This document shows, piece by piece, positions 47,390-57,500 of a stretch of 64,000 bases of DNA. The stretch spans positions 2,971,001 through 3,035,000 of the forward strand of contig JADANN010000202.1 of the NCBI GenBank assembly GCA_018806985.1, given 5' to 3'. The notes beneath the pieces are model-generated. The model searched no databases. It had not been told where the DNA came from and was given only the letters and a program-made list of their open reading frames with translations. Each line of letters opens with the position of its first letter. Position 1 is the stretch's first letter. This DNA comes from Angiostrongylus vasorum (lineage: Eukaryota > Nematoda > Chromadorea > Rhabditida > Metastrongylidae). The translations under genes were made by a program, and so were the position numbers.

Positions 47390-49950
47390 TGAAAGGGCAG
47401 GCAGTATTTAGGGAACAAATCTTGTTGTTAACAAACTCGTGCCTGCCTGTCGAAATACAGTGAAATTTTATGCAGTTACAGCCAGGAAGTGCAGAAATAT
47501 TAATTCACTAAGTGATAGGAATCGTCTGCCGCTCCAGCGATTTTCGGCGAATTCACATGGTTCATGAGAAAACTATTACTAAAATAGAATGCTTACATCT
47601 ACCAAAAAATCTCTTCTTTGTCTCTCATGTGAGGAGTCTCGTATCAGACAGAATGCTGCACGTCATGGCACCACAAAACGGGTAAGATGTTGAATATGGT
47701 TAATTCACAGGATGGGTTATCCATTTCTGCTTAGCGATTTCTGTGGAGGCAGATCAAATTTACTAAAGTTAACTTTACAAGTTTACTTAAAGTTTTTTTT
47801 AAACGTGGGTTAGCGAGTTAGCGACTAACTGTACGGTAACTATACCTTAGGGGGTCCTACAGATGGTAATAAGAACCACAGCATTTTCACAGGAACCAAT
47901 AAGATGGTGATAAGTATACGCAAACTAAGTGGAACCTGACAAACCACACATTTGTGACCTCTCACAAAGAAAGTCACTAGTTCCTACAACTAGAAGTGTG
48001 GAGCTGTTTGTCCTCCTTGCGCGAATAAAGTTTACTGGATAGTTTTGGCATGGTGCGAGGTGGATGGAGACTGTTGTAATACACACTCAGCTAACAAGCT
48101 GATTAATCCAGTGACAAGGCATTTCATAATCTAAAACACCATTTAGCGGCAAATCCTACTGTGTTATAACTTGTTTTTTTTTAAAAAATGAGTGTAAAGG
48201 AACCTTTGGAAAACTCCGGAAATATGCTTAGTCCGACCAAATCCTAGCTCTTTCCACGAATCACTTGATCAGAAGCATTAGAAAAAAAGCGAAAAGAAAC
48301 AAATTTCTACAAAAAACTGGCCAGAATGAGAAAGAGATCGAAGCGAATTGAATAGAGCCGTATTAGGCAATACTGAACTGGATGAGGCTCCCGCATTTTT
48401 TTCGTGAAAATTTCGACCTCTCCATTAAGAATGCAAAGCTATGTTTTTGCTGCTGCTTTTTGTTTTCATTCGAATTCAACTCGAGAAGGTCGGTCCACAA
48501 AAAGTCTGCTCGATGAATAGTTTCAGCAATACCAACAAAAAGTCGGCGGCACCAATTTCAGTTAGTTGTTCAGTAACTTGGGAAACATCTACAAACCACG
48601 TGTGTTTTAAAACAGTGGCCTTTAAGTTTGTTTTCTTTAAGTTCATGAAGTGATTCAGACGTTCGGCCAGGGCAAATTTCGCCATAGGCGTTATAAAAAG
48701 CAAGGTAAATTTTTATTATTTAAAGAAGAGAAGACTAATTTTTCCGGCCTTTAACAGTCAAGGTAGTTGTGAGTCACAAGCAGCTCAAATGAAAGCTAGC
48801 TGGGAGTAGACCTACACCGCTCTACTCCCAAGGTGTGTTGGCACAATAGTTGGTTGAGAGGATAATCATGCTGACCTGATACAACTGTAAGCCTCTGTAA
48901 TTCATTTCGTAGACGAAAAATGCATTCAGTCATCTCTACGACGGGTAGTGGAATCCACGACCCTTTCCCTCGAGATTGATGGAGTGGGAACGCCTTATCC
49001 CCACCCTTCTTTGTCTACGTAGTTGTAAAAAGACTGACATTGTTTTACGAATTACGCAAACAACGATGCGCCAGAACTCGCATTTCAGAGCTTCATGTAA
49101 AATATCCTTTCTCTGGGATGTTGTATAATCTCGAAAAAAGAGCATTATTGAATGGAAAGGATTTGTGATAACAAAATTCAGTAAGCGGCACACGAGAAAA
49201 ATGATGGAGTTGATCTTAAGAGAATGTAGGCGTTTCCCAAGAATTGCACTTAGAAAGTGTAGAATATGCCCGTGGATGGGTAACATTTGTGAATGACGAA
49301 GGAAAGTTCATGCAGACTGCGAGACTCAGTAAAGTCGTATAGATGTACCATATCTTTAAGGGTCGAAATGGATGCTCTTCGCGCCCAAAGGGCTACGAAG
49401 GATCAATGAGCAGCGGAATTGCGCTGACGTAATGTTAATATTGAGATCGTGGGGTATTTTGAAAAAAGGCGACGGTATTCCAAGCAAAAATAGAGTATTC
49501 ATATGATAGCAACCGATCTGAATGGAATTGTTGACCAGAGTTGTTCCGTTCATTCTTCACCATACACTTATTTCAGCGGTATTGTTTAAGCTTGGTTGGT
49601 ATTCGATGACCATTAAAAAACCATTGAGATTTGATGGAGTAGGGGTTAGAAATTTGAAACGCATGAACCATTTCTTCCTCTCCTAAGACAAAGCTGTTCG
49701 AAATGTTAGCAATTAACAACAATTGCAATTTTTAAGTCAATAATTCGATAAGCGTAAGCATCTCTTGAACAGACTGACTACAATGTACGCTGTCAGGAGT
49801 TTTTCTCTAATCTGATTCATTTTCAGTTTTTTTCTCAGAGTTCAAAAAAAATAGCAACTGTGATTAGCAGATGTAGTCATCAGTAATGTGTTCAAGATAA
49901 GTGATAAAAATTATGTGTTACGCGTTTGGTCTGTCTATGGTTCACGAACA
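47390..49950. other. 2.5-kb stretch without a supported gene
   Basis: ORFs up to 116 codons without motifs; no repeat family recognised. Confidence 0.4.
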
Positions 49951-50228
49951 GAGCGCGTGTAGGGGCAGTAGTCGGAGGCGCCCTGCACACACTTGGGATC
50001 GATCCCCGCTCCCCAGGCTCACTAAGCCCTCCATTCCTGCAAGGTTTGCATACTGGTCCCAGACTTGTCTGAGAGGATAGTACCACTGGCTAGGTAAATC
50101 GGTTGGTTACCGCGCGTCCATTATAAAGGCCTAATATGCATTCAATCACCTCCAAACTATGCTTAATGAAGTAGAATGCATGGCACATCCCTCAGGGATT
50201 TATCAACGCCGAGAGCTTTTGTTCTCTT
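49951..50228 (+). mobile_element. SINE family I copy
   Basis: Plus-strand copy: head gagcgcgtgtaggggcagtagtcgg with a B-box-like gggatcgatcccc, body agacttgtctgagaggatag and catattaggcc-like segment, end atcaacgccgagagctttt. The A box is changed (taggggcagtag). Confidence 0.8.
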
Positions 50229-50489
50229 TATGGCTCATGTGGTTGCCAATGTGTTATAGAATAAGTGAAAAGCGAAAACCGAGCATACATGTCGATGTAG
50301 TGTGAACCAAGTCTTCCTTCCACTGGGATTTTAATACTATGGCGATTTGTCAGATTTGGGTGGAGCTTTGAACAATAGACTTCTGTCTGTTTGATTTAAA
50401 AAAACGCTGTAAACAAAATAAATGAATATTCTGTAGCCCGAAATTATAAAAATTGTCCTAATCCCACCAGTTCTTGCATTCAGTCCACT
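50229..50489. other. Spacer, nothing recognised
   Basis: AT-rich, no feature. Confidence 0.4.
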
Positions 50490-51295
50490 ATGTGTAGTCT
50501 GTCATCCGGAAAAGTAAACGGACTTCCAGATGGGTTCCGGTGACAGGTGAAGATTTTATCTTGCTCGTTAGCTGCTGGTTGTGCTAAAGACGGTCTGCTA
50601 GCAGCGTTCTCGCCTCTTTTTACCGCATTTTCTATTCGGATGGAGTTCTTTCTAGGAGGCCTTCTTGACGTATGTAGTAATTTAGGGCTCCCGAAGGTAT
50701 GCGGTGCTCGGCTGGCACAAGCCCTGGTTGAACACATGATTGCATCTATATTGCAGGTTACCTCTAATCACTATGCTACATACGGCCAACGATACAAGAA
50801 ATTAAAAAAAACCTACAACATGGAAAGAAGACTTGAAGCGGATGTGGCCGTTTGTTGTATTCTTCTTGCTTAAATCTCCTAACAGAGAAGTTGCAGCTCC
50901 CAACGGTTTACTGCCTCATCGTGGCTAGTAGGTGTTCATGGGCGTCGGGCTGCGATGTACAGCAGGGATTGATCCTTCTGGCAGGGTCTCTCAAGCTTAG
51001 AAAAAGTCCGCCGTTTCCACCAGGAAGTCCAGCCAAGAGTAAACCAGTGCCAGGATCCACTACTGTCCTGGTATCAAACTAGTTGCATGGTGGCAAATCT
51101 CCCTCTGATCCACAGTGGCTGCGACTGCCACTGGTGAGTGGTGGTGAAGACCTGGGGCAGAGTTTGGCCAAGCTTACCTCGGGGCTCCAGGGAACCACAA
51201 TGGCTAAACCATCAAGTTTCCGAAAAAGTGGTGGCTATGCTGGAGCCCGCACAATAGTGAAGACGGGCCATCCAAGTATCCAAGTAACAGAAAAG
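50490..51295 (+). mobile_element. Possible RTE-like retroelement remnant, mostly non-coding
   Basis: GC-richer than its surroundings, and it ends gggccatccaagtatccaagtaa, the same tail as the second-family RTE elements at 15893-15915 and 33107. The interior includes a 108-codon ORF (50547-50873) and blocks such as caccaggaagtccagccaag that look like a retroelement leader, but I see no RT or endonuclease motif. It may be an internally deleted or non-autonomous (SINE/SVA-like) partner of that LINE. Confidence 0.35.
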
Positions 51296-51654
51296 TTGTA
51301 TAGGCGAAGCTGCAGAAAAAAGTGGTATTGAGGTTCCACATGGGTTACGAGAAATAAAGAGTTAAGAATTTAGGGATTAAACGGTACAGTGACGAAATTT
51401 TAGAACGATATGATAGTTAAGCACTGGCTTTATGTTTTCTTGTGGTAAGCAGCGACTTCGTTGAAAGAGCTTACACCTCAGCATGGCTACTCAACATTTC
51501 TTTCAGCACTACTTTCACTGTACTGTCATGCCTATTGCGGTTGGTGCGACTGGCCTCAAGGAGTCTTCTTGAGCAAACATTTGCGTTTCGTCATTCTTAT
51601 GGAGGACTTTTTTAAAGAATTTGCTGGAGTTCGTAGTAGCATAGCATTTCAGAA
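51296..51654. other. Spacer, nothing recognised
   Basis: A 69-codon ORF without motif; no repeat recognised. Confidence 0.4.
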
Positions 51655-51793
51655 GACTGACTTTCTATAAACCTGTGTATAAATAGTTGATATATTTATT
51701 TTTTATGATCTTATAAACTACCTTTTGAGCTGACGCGAGGGTGGATATAGGTTTTCGTTGTCGTTGTCGTTGTTGTTGGTGTTATTGGTCGAT

Positions 51794-51829
51794 GGGTGAC
51801 GTTTCGGCTGTTTAGCCTTCCTCAGAGCT
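51794..51829 (-). ncRNA. Hammerhead-like motif, left arm of palindrome
   Basis: Minus strand: AGCT, CTGAGGA, A, stem II GGCT/AGCC with loop AAAC, GAA, ACGT, C, then acccatc. Core and stem II are perfect, but stem I cannot close because the 3' strand reads ACCC instead of AGCC/AGCT. Confidence 0.5.
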
Positions 51830-52329
51830 CTGACGTATTTCATGTAACATTAGCCTTATATTCGATGAAATATCTATAGTATTAAGGACAATCAAACTTT
51901 TAAATAAACGCCATATTGATTAAAAGTACTCACCGTGCTGTTACGAGTGGGGCTGCTTGCGTGTTCACGTGGGCTGCGAGCGAGACCTACCCAAGGGCCA
52001 AAAATCACTTTGGAATAAGACGCCAGGTCATGTGTGGTAGTGAGGCATTCGTCTTTCCAGGTCATGTTTGGATTTTTGAAATTTGTCCAAAACCCCTCAA
52101 GAATCTTCACTTTCAGATGTGACCTGGCGCCTTATTACAAAAATGATTTTTTGGCCGCTGGGTGGGTCTCGCTCGCTTGCGCACGTGAGCAACACACGGG
52201 CAGTCCAACTCGTAACAGCACGCTGAATAGTCTTTTTGATCAATGTTGCGTTTATTTGGAAGTTTGATCTTCATTAATGCTATAGATATTCCACTAAATA
52301 TACGGCTAACGTTACATAAAAATACGTCC

Positions 52330-52366
52330 AGGCTCTGAGGAAGGCGAAATCGCTGAAACGTCAGCC
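52330..52366 (+). ncRNA. Hammerhead-ribozyme-like motif, right arm of palindrome
   Basis: aGGCT, CTGAGGA, A, stem II GGCG/CGCT (one G-U pair) with loop AAAT, GAA, ACGT, C, AGCC. Stem I GGCT/AGCC pairs perfectly and the cleavage triplet is GUC. Together with 29948-29985 and 38621-38657 it is one of the three best-conserved copies in the window. Confidence 0.65.
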
Positions 52367-52494
52367 ATCGACCAACAACACCAACAACAGCGACAATGAC
52401 AACGAAAACCTATGCCAACCTCGCATCAGCTCAATAGGATCAATTTATAAAATCATATACGTAAACATATCACAGTACTATTAAATAATGTTGA

Positions 52495-52720
52495 TGGTGC
52501 TCCGCTAAAGAAGATCCAAATCGGTAAAAACGTCGCATACACCACGTCGAATAGACGAACGACTGCGGTCCACCGACTCGGATCATCGACTCTGAGAAAA
52601 ACGAAGGCGGCGAAACGTCAACTGAATAAACATTTTTTATCAACCTCGTGTAAGCTTCTCAAGAAAAGATTACATAATGATTGGTCATGCCGAGGTTAAA
52701 GCAAAGTCGGTTTTGAAATA
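52495..52720 (+). mobile_element. PLE terminal segment (family 2)
   Basis: gaccaccgactcggatcatcgactctgag, a hammerhead-like block at 52588-52624 (ctgagaa in place of CTGANGA, then cgaaacgtcaactg), a caacctcgtgtaagcttctc segment, and the family-2 end atgccgaggttaaagcaaagtcggtttt at about 52688-52714. Confidence 0.65.
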
Positions 52721-53835
52721 TTCTGTCCATATCATCTATAGTTTTCCTATAATGTTCCTGATATCTCTTGGAAGCCATTCGCTTTCGCTTTCGTCCATTT
52801 GTTATCGTCGTTAGGACGCATTACGTCTCCAGTCCTGCCTCGTTTTTGACAGTTTGGCGTACACAGTAGCGTCCTTCACTTTTGATCGTAGGTGTGGGCT
52901 GGAACTTCGATTCACTCTTCCGCATGCGTGATACAAGTACTACCTATCATCACTCTATCGCCTGCATGTTCGATAACGTTAACTCTACTTATGTAACGAC
53001 TATTTTTCGACGATTACCTTGAAGAAGAAAGAATCCTTGAGTCAAAAAAATGGTTGCTTATTCGTGTGCTCTTCTACCGATTTACCAATCCAGATACAAA
53101 TAACTGGAACATCCCGAAATATTCGTTCCGCTGAGGAACACTTCTTCACCAACGTCGTGCTCGTGAGATTAGTGCAATACATCCGTAAGTGCTGTGAAAA
53201 CCGGCTAAGATCCTTTTCCCTTGGCTAATACTCGGTGTTACAAAAACGTTATCATCACCAAAGCGAAGATGGCATAATTGTTAAACATCGACATTCGCTC
53301 CTATGTTGTCTCATTCCAATATTCGCACGTTTGAGGAGTAGCTGTTGAAAAAAAATTGGCTAGATCAAATAGTTTTCGAACCTTTGTTTTTACGACGATG
53401 TCAATGCCACTGAGGTGGTAATATTCTGGCCTTGAAATTTTTTTAAAGCTAAACAAAGACTTCTATGTACTGAGTAGAGATGCCGTGACTGTCCAGTGCT
53501 TCCAAGACTGCTTCTGCGTCAAGTTAGTCGAACGCTTTTTTTAAACCACTGAAAGTGGTACAGATAGTTTGACAGATACAGAGCAGTCTGTCAAACTGTA
53601 GCAGTACTTGTGAGTCTCGTAATGGTATCGATATGGTCTATCTTGCTTAATTATTTTGGAAACCCTGCTTGCCCACATCACTCTCCTTCGTCTAGTGTTT
53701 TGTCAAATCTGTTGAGGATGTTCATAGGCAAAAGGGTCTGCCACCAGTTTTCCTTAGGTGTCCAGGTCCTTAGTGCAAATGAGTGCGCTGTAGAAATGAA
53801 TCCAGCTTTCGCACTGCTAACGATTCATGAGCCAC
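52721..53835 (-). mobile_element. RTE-clade LINE, copy E (3' part, heavily decayed)
   Basis: Minus-strand sequence matching the RT and C-terminal region of copies A-C: acgcattacgtctcc..tttgacagtttggcgtac, ttcactttgatcgta..gggctggaacttcg, and the RT motif C region on plus as ttatcatcaccaaagcgaagatgg (RFGDD on minus, an A-to-G residue change). No endonuclease part is present. Frames are short and broken. Confidence 0.75.
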
Positions 53836-53956
53836 TTCCGTAACGTTACTAGATGGTAGAAATAAAGGGATACTCATACCGTCCAACAGAAATGATTTTC
53901 GTGAAGTGCGTGTTCACATTAATTGCACTCAATTCATGGTGTATTGAGGTAATAAT

Positions 53957-54257
53957 GAATAAAAGGATAAAGCTCTCGGCATTGATCAATCCCTGATGCG
54001 GGATTGAGCATGCATTCGATGTGGGATGCGCCATGCATTCGGCTTCATTAAGTATGGTTGGAGGTGTTTGAATGCATATCTGGCCTTTACAATGACTCGT
54101 GGTGGCCTAACGATGTATCGATCCAGTGCTGCTATCCTCCCAGACAAGTCTTTTGCCGACCCCGGAGGGATGGATGGCTTGGCGGGCCATGGGGAGCGGG
54201 GATCGATTCCACGTGTTTGTCGCAGTAGCGCCTCCAACCACTGCGCCATACGCGCTC
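53957..54257 (-). mobile_element. SINE family I copy upstream of PDHB
   Basis: Minus-strand copy (tail aaaaggataaagctctcgg, body tgtatcgatccagtgctgc, head cgcctccaaccactgcgccatacgcgc). The segment gatgcgggattgagcatgcattcgatgt looks like a short internal duplication. Its head lies about 300 bp upstream of the PDHB start codon, so only about 275 bp of unique sequence is left for the PDHB 5' region. Confidence 0.8.
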
Positions 54258-54527
54258 GATGAGGTGATATATTTCCTTATTCCACGTTAGTTGACCTTGA
54301 CAACAGGGCTTGCCACAGAATTTCTCGAAAAGGATCAAGATTTGGGTGATCTGGGAGTGCTTCCTTTCCCTTTTGTCACCTTTATTCATGTTTATATGTA
54401 TATTCATGTCACTGTTATTTTCCGTAAGCGTTTTCATACAATGAAGAGGATAAATTGTCGTGGTCTATATTAAGTATTTTCGATATGTTCCCTTTCTCTG
54501 ATATTAAATTCAAAGTGAATTTCCTCG
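54258..54527 (+). promoter_or_regulatory. PDHB 5' flanking region
   Basis: The only unique DNA between the SINE and the inferred mRNA start. It has pyrimidine-rich tracts before the acceptor but no recognisable TATA box. It presumably holds proximal promoter elements (inference from position only). Confidence 0.3.
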
Positions 54528-54533
54528 TTTCAG
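54521..54533 (+). promoter_or_regulatory. Likely trans-splice acceptor for PDHB mRNA
   Basis: ttcctcgtttcag ends at 54533, 22 nt before the ATG at 54556. Nematode spliced-leader acceptors share the TTTCAG consensus and typically lie close upstream of the start codon, and no donor-bearing upstream exon is needed. Inference, but it fits the gene well. Confidence 0.55.
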
Positions 54534-54555
54534 GCAAATAAGTACAGGGCTAGTC

Positions 54556-57500
54556 ATGAGTCTTAGAAGATGCACAGGATTCATTGTCGGTCAACTGCTG
54601 GTTAGCAGTCGAAGAAGTCTCATAACATCAGCTCAGAGTTAGCAGCAAATTTTTCTGCTGGCCAAACCGCTGCTTTTGAAAACGGCCTTTTTGGTGCCCG
54701 ACTATATACTTTATACTCTTTTTTAAGCAATAACTGTTCGCGAAGCTCTAAACCAAGCCTTAAATGAAGAGGTCAAACGAGACGACCGCGTGTTTTTGAT
54801 TGGAGAAGATGTTGCGCAGTTTGACGGAGTGTATAAGGTTTTTCAATGACTTTTCTAACAAAGGGCCTATATTTTCTAGAATTATTCGTGCTATTTCTTT
54901 TAGCAAAGTAAGTTTTATTAGGTTACGAAAGGACTCTGGAAAAAGTACGGCGGCGATCGAATCATAGACACTCCAATCACAGAGATGGGCTTCACAGGTA
55001 ATATGTCGTTCGGTCGGCGTTTCTACGTATGTAAAGTTTGGTATTAGATGAAGTAAACGAAGATTTGCGAATGGTTCCTTATGATAATAACTGTACGAAA
55101 GTGACAGCCCACGGATTCCTTTGAAAGTGTAATCTTATAGGGTAGTGCAGTATGGCTGATTTATTCTCTGTTTATTTACATCAAATTGCAGTGCCGAAAA
55201 CGCTTGCATTACGAAGGCGTAGTTTTCGTGTCAAGCAAAAATAGGTCTCCGTAAATATCTCGCTTTTTGGTAAACGTAAGTCTAGGTTACGTAAGGATTT
55301 TTTGGAGTGTTTGGATGTCGGCGCAGAGCGCAATATTTCGTTCATACTTCGTCAACGCAACGTGGATGTTTTTCAGGACTTGCCGTTGGCGCCGCATTCA
55401 ACGGTCTTCGGCCAGTATGTGAATTTATGACGTTTAACTTTTCAATGCAGGCTGTAGACCAGATTATTAATTCTGCTGCTAAGACGTACTACATGTCAGC
55501 AGGAAGGGTGGGTTCATTCTGGGATAATTAGAGCAGTGGTATTCAGTTCAACTAGAATTAATCCCTAGGTCGAAGATTTTCACACATTTATATTATTGAA
55601 GATTATAACTTGTCTGGATTAGAGCCTAACATCACCATGTGATTAGTGTAAACTAAAAAATTTGGGCCGAAATTGCTAAATACATCACACTCTGTTCTTA
55701 AAGGCGGCTAATGAGGCAGTCTGAAAACTTCAATGTGCCGAATCATTTTAAAAATCGGCTATATTGAATTGCTATTCATACATCAGGTATCTAAAAACGA
55801 CCATTTAGCACTGTTTGTCATGATTAAAAAGAGTTCCTGGTTGCTAAATACGAGGGGGGTCAAGGGTTCTCCTAAGAACATTCTACTAATCCTCATCAAC
55901 ACATTGGCTTCGCTAATGATACGTTTTTCAGTCAGAAGGTCAGTTCTTTAATAAATTGAAGACCATCAAGATCGTGTGTTTGTGAAAAAAGGAAAGAAGT
56001 CTACGACATCGGAAACTAACTCCCAGTCGGCATTCTGCTTTTTTGAATAAAAACACTTTACTCGAATCCTCCTCAATAAGGCTGACGAAGCACTGGAAGA
56101 ACGACAAACATGTGCAAACAAGACTTCGAAGCCCATTCGGTATGATCGACTATCCAAACGATCACGAGGTCATCAAAGAAAGTACAAGAGAGCACTCTGT
56201 CAAAGACCTTCAGCTTAGTTGTGGCAGAACCAGCCATGAAAGCAATAGACAGCCAAGATGTCGCTAATCACAGCATAAAAGAGCCTTCGTTAGTTATACA
56301 CGAATTTCACAATCAGGGTATCACCATTATATATTTTATTTTTATTTATTTTATCTTACTTGATCAGTCTTCACGTCTACTGTGAGTTCCCAACAATTTT
56401 CACATCCAGTTCGTTTCCTCTCCAATGTCCACAGAGATCTTCCAACTTTACGTGTGGCTTAGGTTGCTGCTTGAGGATTTCCATTTCATCTTGAATGTCG
56501 TAAAATGCTGGTCGAGCAGTTTTCCCTCGAGTCCTGAGATACATTCCCAATTCGACCGCAGAGAGTAATTTTTTCCCCAGACAAGTCCGGTACCAATCTC
56601 CCGACCCCGTAGGGACGAGGAGCTTGGTTGGCCTGGAGCGGAATCGAAGTAGCACCATGCTCGAGATGACGGACACCACTATCACAATGCTATCCGACCC
56701 CTTGTAACGACATTAAAATCGAAATGAAGACAGGGCGATACTATTTCACCAAAATTATTTACAATCATACTCAAGAACTTCATGAAAACAATGGAATGAA
56801 ACAACACGGGCGTAAAAAATCGGTTGTCGGTAATAACATCAACTTTGTTTTGCTGATGATGTCATTCTTGCAACAACAGGCACTAGCCACTTGGAACGAG
56901 TGTAAGACTTCGGCAACGTAAGTGAAACTATTGGTCCTCGACTAAAACCTAGAAAAACGAAAGGCACGAGACATGGGTTCGTGCCTAGTTTCTATCTCAT
57001 CGGAACCAAAATCTCGGATCGCTTCAGCTACGTCTTGGTCAAGACGTTAACATCATGAACGACTTAGTTCCAGATTTGAGCAGAACGAATTGAGTGGCTT
57101 GGAGAGCTTTCAAAAGCATCCAGAAAAAAAGAGGACAATACAAAGAAAACTCGGCTCCGTGCCCATCTTTTTCAATTCTGCGATTTTTCACCTTTAATGT
57201 ATGCATCGGAAACCTGACCATTGCGTAAATAGGATGAAAAGCTACACAGCACTATCAAACGTGTTGTCGAAAGGTCAATGTAAGGAGTATCCTTTATTAC
57301 GCAAGTGAAATAGTGAGTTCGTAATTCTGATCTGTGTCAGTGATCAAAAGTTCCGACCTGTGTAAATAATCAAAAAGTCAAGGACGCCGCCCTTTTACGC
57401 CCAACTGCCGAAAATCGTGTGTGACGAGCATGTGATGCGTCCGAAGGACGATAACAGATAGAAAAAATACTGCCAGCGGCTTAATTCCACGGAATGTTAA

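Larger units (their letters stand above)
51655..52480. mobile_element. Long palindrome of PLE family-1 material
   Basis: Left arm (minus) and right arm (plus) match in reverse complement over most of their length. Outer parts are PLE terminal sequence (ggttttcgttgtcgttg / caacgacaac-type repeats and hammerhead-like motifs at 51794-51829 and 52330-52366). Inner parts carry taaacgccatattgattaaaag, cgtgctgttacgag, cgagcgagacctaccca and gcgccaggtca on the left and their complements on the right. The centre lies near 52085. Overlapping ORFs on both strands follow from the symmetry. Confidence 0.75.

Noticed and set aside
50547..50873. 108-codon ORF with a hydrophobic start
   Set aside because: No family recognised; it lies within a sequence that ends in an RTE-type tail, so a transposon remnant is more likely than a host gene.
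56377..56685. 102-codon minus-strand ORF in PDHB intron 4
   Set aside because: Coincides with a SINE family II copy and matches the non-coding copies at 1340 and 12785.
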